The notes beneath the pieces were generated by a model, which made no database searches, was not told the DNA's origin, and saw only the letters and a list, made by a program, of their open reading frames with translations. From Gordionus sp. m RMFG-2023 (taxonomy: Eukaryota; Nematomorpha; Gordioida; Chordodea; Parachordodidae), in contig NC_088779.1 in assembly GCF_954871325.1 (NCBI RefSeq), positions 20,710,846 through 20,774,845 of the forward strand: 64,000 bases of DNA, given 5' to 3'. Below are positions 56,901 to 64,000 of this stretch, piece by piece. Numbering within the stretch: position 1 is the stretch's first letter; every line of letters starts with the position of its first letter. The position numbers were made by a program, and so were the translations under genes.

Positions 56901-59900
56901 GGTAAATATAAAATCGTTTATCATATTTCTCTTTAAAATTAGCTAAAAATAAGGTTACTCAATGGAAAAAGGATTTTCCCAATCAGAGAATAAGAACTCG
57001 TCAGCAAAATATAGTTATTGATCAGCCAGGAGTAAAAGAATATAGGAAATTAGCTGACACTCCAGAAAAAGTTTTGACTTGTTCATAACACCAAAAATGA
57101 TTGAAGAGATAATTTATCATACCAACCAAAAAATTAAAATTGTAAGTCAAAATTATAATCAATATGAAAGTTCTACAAAAGAAGTTGATATAACTGAATT
57201 CAAAGCATTATTGGGAATTCTTTATTTAGCTGGAATTTTTAAATCTAACCATCAAAATATGTCTGATTTATGGAAATCTGATGGGTTTGGAATTGATATA
57301 TTTAGAGTAACAATGCCTCTTAAAAGATTCAGATTTCTAATTCATGCAATGAGATTTGATGACATACTAACAAGAGAAGAGAGAAAGGTGGTAGACAAAG
57401 CAACACACATTAGAAATATTTTTCAAGATTTTGTTGATATTTTGTCAAATATGCAAAATAAATTTATGTTTAGAACACATTAATATTTTATGTAACAAAT
57501 GTTTTGATTGTCAAATTTAACATATTTCAATGTTCAATATTTTTTTTATATTTGAATTTATCAGTGTAATTTTTTTTAATATTGAAGAATAAAGATCCAT
57601 GTTATGAATTATCAGGATTATATGATGGATAAATTATTTTTTTAATTTTTAATTTCCAATTTAAAAAAAGTAAGCTTTTTTTTATAAAATTTTGGCACAA
57701 ATTATAATTAACCTCACCATCTTTAATCTAAACTTAAGAAATAAAAATAAATAAATATTTTATCAAGTTTAAGGTTAGTTCTATCTTATATTCAAATATT
57801 AAATCAAAATAATGAATATAACTGGACATATATACATTTAAAATTGGGGTCTATTAAACCCCACTACTAACGTCATTTTTTTCACCGGAGTATTGAAGGG
57901 TTAAATATTTTTTTTAAAAAAATTTATTTTTCCGTAACCGAATATAATTATTTTTTGAAGGAGTAAAAAGAACCTTTAGAAAAAACGGTTAAACCGGTTC
58001 ATTTTTTATATTTTAGAGAAATAATTTGAATATCCAGAATTATATAAACGTTCTCTTATAGTACTGGCGGTTCCCGCAACACAAGTTTCTGTAGAAAGGG
58101 CTAAGTTCAAATAATATATTTAAAAATGAGTTATTTTGAATCTTATATATTTTTTTTATATATAATTCATAGATGCTTATAATATAAATAAATTAGAAGA
58201 TGGTTTCAATAAAAAAAAAATTTCTAACCGTAATGAACTAAACCTTTATAATTAGTTGAACCGAACCTTAATAAATTTCTTTTCAAGAACCGTAACCAAA
58301 ACGTAACCATTATAATTTTTTACATACTAAACCGTAACCGTCCTTGCTTAAATGTTCAACGAAAATTGTTGCAATAAATCGGATTTTTTATAAATATATT
58401 TATTAATATCTTTTAAAACAAAAAAGTCTCAACTTCATCTCTTTTCATTCATTATATGCCTTAATTTTATACTATTTACTTTTTTTTAAATTCTCTTTTT
58501 AAATCCCTTATTTTGGCCTTTTAATTATATGGTGCCAGCCGCAAGAAAAAGTAATTAAATTATTTTATTTTTTTTTCATGGGGATTCGGAATATTTTTTA
58601 AATATTTAAAAAAAATATATTTAAAACAAAAGATCCCGAATAAAACGTAGGGATTCAAGATCTTGAATCCCCACGTTGGGATTCCGAATCCCACATGATT
58701 ACATATCCCAATACGACATATATATTATAATAATAACAATTTGTTTCTTTTAAACTATCCTAATTGTAGAAATAGTAATATTAAAATAATATATAATACG
58801 ATTTTTTGCATAGAATATATAATTTTTTTATTACATTTGATTCAAAGATGAATTGTAAAAAATAACTAATACAAATATCGGATCGGTGTTAAATGAAGAT
58901 AGGAAAACATATGATCATCGGTGAATACATGTGGATCAACACAGCCTTACTTATTACTAATAACATTATTCTAATCACAATGTATCTCAGTTTTTTCTGC
59001 TATATCAGGTAGTGCTGTTAAACGACTCGATTTGAGCCTATTTTTAAAAACGGCTAACTCAATGTTTTATTCAGAAAAATATTATGCAACTCATGGACGA
59101 CACAAAGGTTTGGAACATCTATTAACGAAATTTAGAGGCTTTGACAAAATTTTCCTGGCTAAAATATTGAGTTAGCCGTTTTTAAAAATCGGCTCAAATC
59201 TAGCCGTTTAAAAACAATAATATAAGAAACATTATAATCTACTAAATCGTTTTTCTATATCATCTTTGTTGCAAATAGAATTTCATTGCGATGTAAATAT
59301 AAGAATTCATCTGGTTCGAAAAAACAATCTGCAAAACTTATTATGCATGTTTAAGTTAAAAATTTTATAAAATATATCATTATATAGAATGAAACAACAA
59401 CAAAAATAATTAATAACCTTTCAAAAGCAAATTTTATCCAAAAAATATAAAAGTTAATTGTACTTCCATATGATTTGCATACCGTAAAAGGTACATAAAA
59501 ATATTTTTTCAAAATAATTAAAAATTTATTTAAAATTCATTATTTACCCCAATTATATTCTAACATACAAGGTAGGAGATATTTATCCTTTTTAGAAATA
59601 TGAAGAATAGGGGAATGGAGTTATTAATCTGAAAAAAAATTTTTGGTTAACAATTATGTTTGAGGGAAGAGGGGAAGGGGGTTGATAAAATCGAAAATGG
59701 TTAAAATTCTAGTTCAAAATCAATGATGTAGCATGTTAACCGTTTATGGGTTAATAATCAATCATAAGTTCACCGATAATTTACCTAATCTGATCTCTTG
59801 ATCATGTCCTTTCCGTGCATCGTTCGAATCATTATCGAATGTACCACGAAGTAAATCCCATCGAGATGACACAACATCGATTAAATAGCCCAACCTACCT

Positions 59901-62900
59901 GTTCCAACTTTTGATTTCTCCCCTTTTCCTATAATATCTTTTTGGCCATCAATAAAGGATTCAGTGATAACATCGGTTTTGATACCGAAATAAAGTTGAC
60001 TATTTTTATTAGAAATAGCATTGATATTATCATCATCATTCGAATCGATTTTAACAACATGATTCGCGTTATTTTCTTGGTTAATGTCACAATTATTGTA
60101 ATCACGCAGGTCAACATTTTTTGAATTCTTTTGATTTGGTTTTAAGTCGTCTATAATATCATCACCATCACAACTTTCACCGTTATTATTATATTTTTGA
60201 CCTGTAGCGAGATTATTAAAATTAAAACTATTACGAATAACACAGTTACTTTTACAAAAACTGTCGTCATTTTGGCGTATTATATAAAGATTTGTATCAT
60301 TTAAATCATGTTCCTCTCTCAAAAGTGCCAATTTAAGATCTATCTGCCGTTTCCTTCGCCTATAAAAAGAATCGTATTCCCAATCCAACGGGCACGTCTG
60401 AAACATATTCCTAAAAGTATCTGGGATATTTGGAGAGAAAATCTCATCCCAAAAATAAAGAAATGTCAAGGTAGAAAAAACGGATCCTTCCGCATGCACA
60501 CCTAAAATATTAAAATCATACATTTAAAAAAAGGAGCCAAATATAACAAATTTAAGAAGATACGAAAAAATAGTATATATTCTTAAATCGAAATTAAACC
60601 CTGCAACAGAACTGTATTTGTAAGTTTAATCCAGTCGGATAATATTCCCGATTTTTTTTGTCTATGTCTGACCTAAATATACCCGATCATTTTTATTCAC
60701 CTAAATTAAACAAAAAACTATCATGAATAAGTACAAAATAAAATGCGAAAATTAAGAAAAAATTAAATCAGAAAGTTATTATAATTTTGATAAAAGGAAA
60801 GTATATAAGGAGTGCCTCTAATTGAACTGATATCCCCTTTGTTTTGACAATAAATTTGTCATCTATAAATAATTCGAGAACTATGTTACCGGATCAGCAG
60901 AAAACCGGTGTGATGGTGGTAAACCAAACGCAGCTCGTATTATGGAAAATGCTGATTCTGTTGAAACACTCGCATTCAGCCAAGAAGACCGACCTGACAC
61001 CCATAAAACAATTCGTCAAATCCCGAGAAACTGGCACTTTCTGCTGATCCGGTAGCACCAATGTTTGCAATCAATCGATTCAAGGCAATTTCCTTCAAAA
61101 GCCTTACGCCTCCATAATGTTTTTCTTGTTTAAAAAATTTATTCAAGTCATCTTTAATGAAAACCATTTATGTAAAGTTCAATAAAAAATTAAATTTTTA
61201 CATGTGGGAAAGTTTGAATTTTGTTTGTCCAACTTTTAATGTGCATAAATTTGGACTTTGATAGAATTTGATGAAATTTTTAGAAAACATAGATAATTTA
61301 TCCCTCTCTCAATCTGTAAAATTTTATGGAATTTTGACAGATTTATTGCCAAAACAAAAGGGTATCAGTTCAATTTGAACACTATCCCTGAATCCTTAAC
61401 ATTGATTCAATTTTATTTCTTAATTTGCGTATAATTAGATAAAAAAAATGATGATGAGAAATATATCTACGCTTGACGGCACTTATAGCTTTCATTCATA
61501 CATCGGTAGCATCGCTAGGTGGGGCAGGGAAAAAAGTTCTGGCCACCATTTTTATATTATTTTTTGGGGGATATGGATTTTTTGTATGTAGCTAAATATA
61601 AATATAATTTACTCAGGGACTATGAATAACGGCCATTTTTGTTCCGTTTCGGAATGCGTTCCTAAAAATATCCAATTTTATTTCTCCATATATACCAATT
61701 TTTACATTATGCAGTATTAAAATATTTTCTAAAAGATTACCATTTATATTTGTTAGGTGGTGTTATATAAATTTGAGTGCCGAAAAACACCTCTCAAATA
61801 TTGGTTACATATTTAAGGATGTATCCGATATTTTTTATCGGATCGTGCCAATATTTCATCTTTTTTAAATATCGGTTATCGGCTTATATTATAAAATTTT
61901 CTGATCTGATAAAATGGCGTCTTAATGTACAAATAATTGTATATTATAAAAATTTTATAAAAAAGATCAAAATCCATTTTAATTATCAATTAAAATATTT
62001 ATTTCAATAATATATTAGTTTATTACTTATTATGCAAATAGATTAATTTTATTATATAAATAAGTGATTTATCAATAGAAATATTTTATATACTTTTAGA
62101 TGAATATAATCTATAACTGATAATATAATTAATAAATGATTTAAATTATAGATATTATATTAATAAAAAGTATGAGAGATGAGCATGTATGCATTAAAAA
62201 CGGTTTGACTAAGCTACAAATGCCTAGGTAAACTGCAAATTCTTAGTTAAAAATTGTTGATATATTCCTTATTAATTGGAATGAGATTCATTTTCTTATG
62301 ATATAAATAACTTATAAAAATTAAATTATTAGATATGTTCAATAATAAAGGAATATACAATAATAGTTGTATTTCCTTTTATCCATAATAAATAATAGTT
62401 TTCTTTAATATAATTATATAAAAATAATTATAATTACATTTAAAATTTCAATAATATTGAATCCGCAATCCCTTGCACTGCAAGTTCTCTCGCGGACAGC
62501 AACCCCGCCATAAATCCATTAACAACTGCCCTCAAAAAGTTAATATCCCACCCACTCTTCAACCAGTGGGCCTTTCAAATGATATCCCTTATCACCTGGA
62601 GGAATGGTCTCCCGTTGATCTGGAACTACACTTGTGTCGATTTTGCAGATAAGCATTAGTGTTCATACCAATCGTTACCAAAACCTTAGGCAAGTTGAAA
62701 ATGAGACTCTTAATTTTAGTAAAACCATAGGCAAAAAAAGGAGTCGCGACCCCAGCGAAGGATTCTACCTTCGTCTCTCGAATTCTACCGATCCAATTTC
62801 CTAAGCATTCACTCTTCTCTAGAGTGATATGTGCCTTTTTTAAGTTCTTTATAATGTTTTTTATATAAAATTTATACATAATTTTTTTTATATGTTCTTA

Positions 62901-64000
62901 TTTATTTTTTTAAATATATTTTATTTTGATGTAGTTTATATTTGTATTTAATTTTAAAGTGAAATAGCTTAAAATAAATAATTTATTTAAAAAATATATA
63001 TATTTATGAATGAACGATTATAATATAATTATGTAATAAAATACATTTTTAATATTATTTTTAGGAACGTTATAAAAGTGTCGGGGAATGTTCCCGTTTC
63101 TTTCAAGTTCCATAATTTTCCCTAATTCTGTTTCATATCCCTGAATTTCTTTTTTTTAAAACTATTTCCTCCAATCCAGACCAAGTTGAAACTAGTGACG
63201 TCACCGATTCTCATTATATCAAATTCAAATTACAAGAAAATTCAGAAATTTAAAGGGCGATATTTTCACGAGAAGAAAATACAAGAGTAATTTACGAGAA
63301 AAAACACGTCCAGCTCAGTCCAAATATTGAAAATATATCTAAGTTCGATTTTGGGATGACGCTTTAGACTACGTATAAGATTTTTACTATTTATAAAAAT
63401 TCAAAACAATATAATTATCAAATCAAATAATTATGGTAAATAGATAGTCTTTGTCCAAAAATCTAAACAATTTCTTTAAAAAAACGAAAATAAAACGATA
63501 CTGGTTGATCTAGGAAAGAGCAATGACTATCTAGACTTCAATCATTTGATCGGGTATAGATACAAATCAGCTAGTGACACATTTTAATTCCCCATAGAAA
63601 AAATTTACATTTAAAACTTTATAAAAACTTAATTTTTCAAAGTTTCATTTATGTATAAAAAAATTTCATACTAAATTAAAATGGCGTATCGCCAACTGAT
63701 TTGTATTCAGCGACGCTTAAAATGTTTTTAATGTAAGAATCATCAGTCTTGGTAAATATTATATGTGATGCCGTACTGTATACATACCATGAGTAAATCC
63801 GTGTTCAAGGTAATGATTCAGGGCTAGATTTTCGACATTACATAGCGACGTGGGATTATCTTCTTCTTTCTCCTCTTGTTCATAATTTTTATGGACTAAA
63901 CCACTTTTCTGCTGTGACGGGATTTGAGAGGTAGTAAAGAATATCGTTTTTCCTTGTGCGGAAGGTTTTGGAAAAACTTTGCCACATATTGTTATCTTGA
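51000..64000 (-). CDS. FAN1: FAN1 nuclease (Fanconi-associated), 3' four exons, 5' partial
   Basis: Structure-specific 5' flap endo/exonuclease acting in DNA interstrand crosslink repair in the nucleus. Exons in transcript order: 64000-63788 (enters from outside), 60501-59785, 52037-51835, 51137-51000 (TGA), with GT-AG junctions and matching phases. The first gives VENLALNHYLEHGFTHG. The second starts VHAEGSVFSTLTFLYFWDEI, with the glutamate equivalent to human E864, then PDTFRNMFQTCPLDWEYDSF. The third holds SGFPDLILWN with the catalytic aspartate. The fourth has EVKGFGDKLSTKQILWLD, with the catalytic E-x-K of the VRR-NUC PD-(D/E)XK fold. Human R982 is replaced by K. All key acidic residues are present. 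Exon 2 contains a long Asn/Asp-rich insertion (about 59860-60310) absent from human FAN1. About 423 of roughly 1000 residues are in the window; the UBZ and SAP domains would lie to the right. Confidence 0.94.
54310..54480 (-). repeat. SINE-related segment, left palindrome arm
   Basis: Contains GGTCGAGTCCTATAT (box-B-like), CGGAATCAC and TTTGCTAAACATGGACC, inverted relative to the + strand SINE at 34062. The matching piece in the other arm is 55560-55715. Confidence 0.5.
54489..55527 (-). other. Spacer of the palindromic element with decayed coding sequence
   Basis: Minus-strand fragments include EAVASDPHRCSKCFKQK, then GDHVLLPIHRTDRTNI, then WVGTCPGKISTPFIASGLYE followed by LNDFEIPNKDIS. They are in different frames and look like one decayed gene. 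I do not recognise the family. Being the only unique part of the element, it is the best candidate for its former enzyme. Confidence 0.45.
55560..55715 (+). repeat. SINE-related segment, right palindrome arm
   Basis: Same body as 34062-34262 in the + orientation: TATAGGACTCGACCTCGTGA, then TTCCGTATACAT, GACATTTTAATAAATTTTGG and GTTTAGCAAATTAGG. Confidence 0.5.
56301..57904 (+). mobile_element. piggyBac element, internally deleted (lineage 2)
   Basis: Flanked by TTAA at 56301-56304 and 57901-57904. The terminal inverted repeats CCCTTCAATACTCCGGTG (56305-56322) and its exact complement (57883-57900) are perfect over 18 bp. GGGGT/ACCCC motifs recur subterminally (56323, 56497, 57847). It sits in the right arm of the palindrome at a TTAA that the left arm retains undisturbed at the corresponding place. 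Its ends differ from those of the piggyBac at 9132, so it is a second lineage. Confidence 0.93.
56790..57483 (+). pseudogene. piggyBac transposase, N-terminal half only
   Basis: An acidic leader (EDEDFMYDSDHDTQSELDEE-like, about 56800-56870) is followed by the open frame 57079-57483: FITPKMIEEIIYHTNQKI, TEFKALLGILYLAGIFK, DLWKSDGFGIDIFRVTMPL and KRFRFLIHAMRFDD, ending IRNIFQDFVDIL. This is the region before the first catalytic aspartate of the DDE_Tnp_1_7 domain. The whole catalytic core and C-terminal finger are deleted. A frame break separates the leader from the 57079 frame. Confidence 0.9.
58750..58945 (+). mobile_element. Partial copy of the 19708-type hAT element
   Basis: TAATTGTAGAAATA, GATTTTTTGCATA, TTTGATTCAAAG, AATATCGGATCGGTG and TGTGGATC occur in the same order as at 20320-20510. 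Only the right third is present. It lies just outside the palindrome's right end. Confidence 0.55.
59010..59219. mobile_element. MITE, diverged copy of the 15130 family
   Basis: A 210-bp element: starts TAGTGCTGTTAAACGACTC, with inner inverted repeats through AAAAACGGCTAACTCAAT and TTGAGTTAGCCGTTTTT. The flanks atatcagg and atataaga agree at 6 of 8. Older than the 15130 copy judging by end divergence. Confidence 0.68.
60808..61388 (+). mobile_element. Tc1/mariner-like element, non-autonomous
   Basis: Inverted ends share ATTGAACTGATAYCC and TTTTGTTTTG, left at 60818-60847 and right, reversed, at 61345-61378. The + strand at about 60910-61020 reads GGKPNAARIMENADSVETLA then FSQEDRPDTHKTIRQI, matching the helix-turn-helix N-terminal part of mariner-class transposases (ENx5V..L..SQED.P.TH.S.R.I). 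No DDE domain remains. Located in the FAN1 intron upstream of the 717-bp exon. Confidence 0.62.
61614..63143. mobile_element. 1.5-kb hAT-like element
   Basis: Ends CAGGGACTATGAATAACGG and, reversed, CAGGGATATGAAACAG. The flanking 8-mers aatttact and aatttctt agree at 6 of 8. Inner GTTCCG/CGGAAT motifs lie near both ends. It contains a partial CCGATA-family MITE (about 61798-62175). The minus-strand ORF at 62592-62879 has no recognised domain. FAN1 intron. Confidence 0.55.
61798..62175 (+). mobile_element. Partial CCGATA-family MITE
   Basis: Begins AAGGATGTATCCGATA and follows the left half of copies 1-3 (AAATATCGGTTATCGGC, ATAAAATGGCGTC, TTAATAAAAAGTAT). The right end is missing. Nested in the 61614-63143 element. 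Confidence 0.65.

Larger units (their letters stand above)
52641..58707. mobile_element. 6-kb palindromic (foldback-like) element in a FAN1 intron
   Basis: The left arm (52641 to about 54488) and right arm (about 55528 to 58707) are inverted copies enclosing a ~1-kb spacer. Both outer ends read GATATG(G/T)AATCATGTGGG inward, followed by GGGATTCGGAATCCC, itself palindromic. Inner parts match through TTGGTTATGGAAGTAAAA. The left arm has about 300 bp (53510-53812) missing from the right; the right arm has a piggyBac (56301-57904) missing from the left. Both arms hold the SINE-like body. No clear target duplication or transposase was identified, so the class (foldback, MULE-like, or a segmental inverted duplication) is undecided. 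Confidence 0.82.

Noticed and set aside
52641-58707. Large inverted element considered as a virus-like (Polinton) element
   Set aside because: No polymerase, integrase, capsid or protease motif is visible; only arms, a decayed unknown ORF and later insertions.
60308-60505. + strand ORF opposite FAN1
   Set aside because: Lies antisense to the FAN1 exon with conserved motifs on the other strand.

Overview
The window comes from an AT-rich, intron-rich eukaryotic genome that is almost certainly an invertebrate animal. The genes have GT-AG introns, some only 61 bp long and others several kb. The introns and spacers are packed with hAT, piggyBac and mariner-like DNA transposons, LINE reverse-transcriptase remnants and tRNA-derived SINE heads. 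I cannot name the species from sequence alone.

I assembled five host genes exon by exon. (1) Positions 481-8478, + strand: the C-terminal ~430 residues of V-ATPase catalytic subunit A in ten exons, with its 5' part outside the window. (2) 23618-24139, - strand: mitochondrial ribosomal protein bL32m, two exons. (3) 25965-42823, - strand: a complete seven-exon gene for gamma-tubulin complex component 2 (GCP2), predicted 914 aa, close to the size of human GCP2. (4) 49423-49726, + strand: a small secreted cysteine-rich protein with a signal-peptide exon and a 61-bp intron, with a degenerate relative about 1 kb upstream. (5) 51000-64000, - strand: the C-terminal four exons of FAN1 nuclease, with the 5' part beyond the right edge. 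The genes have unrelated housekeeping roles (proton pumping, mitochondrial translation, microtubule nucleation, DNA crosslink repair) and no common pathway is suggested.

Layout: 0-8.5 kb V-ATPase; 8.5-23.5 kb a transposon graveyard with a deleted piggyBac, LINE fragments, a 2.1-kb hAT element and a three-deep hAT nest; 23.6-42.8 kb bL32m and GCP2, with GCP2 introns holding SINEs, MITEs and a 2.4-kb element ending 22 nt from a 3' splice site; 42.8-51 kb LINE remnants, minisatellites and the cysteine-rich gene; 51-64 kb FAN1, whose 7.7-kb intron carries a 6-kb palindromic element with a piggyBac inserted into one arm only.

I found no CRISPR, prokaryotic operon or defence island. The strongest unusual signals are the datable nest of transposons with 8-bp target duplications, internally deleted hAT elements that keep a readable hATC dimerisation segment, the asymmetric palindrome, the transposon-shaped splice site in GCP2, and the cysteine-rich gene pair. 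Homology statements rest on recalled family sequences; no database was searched.
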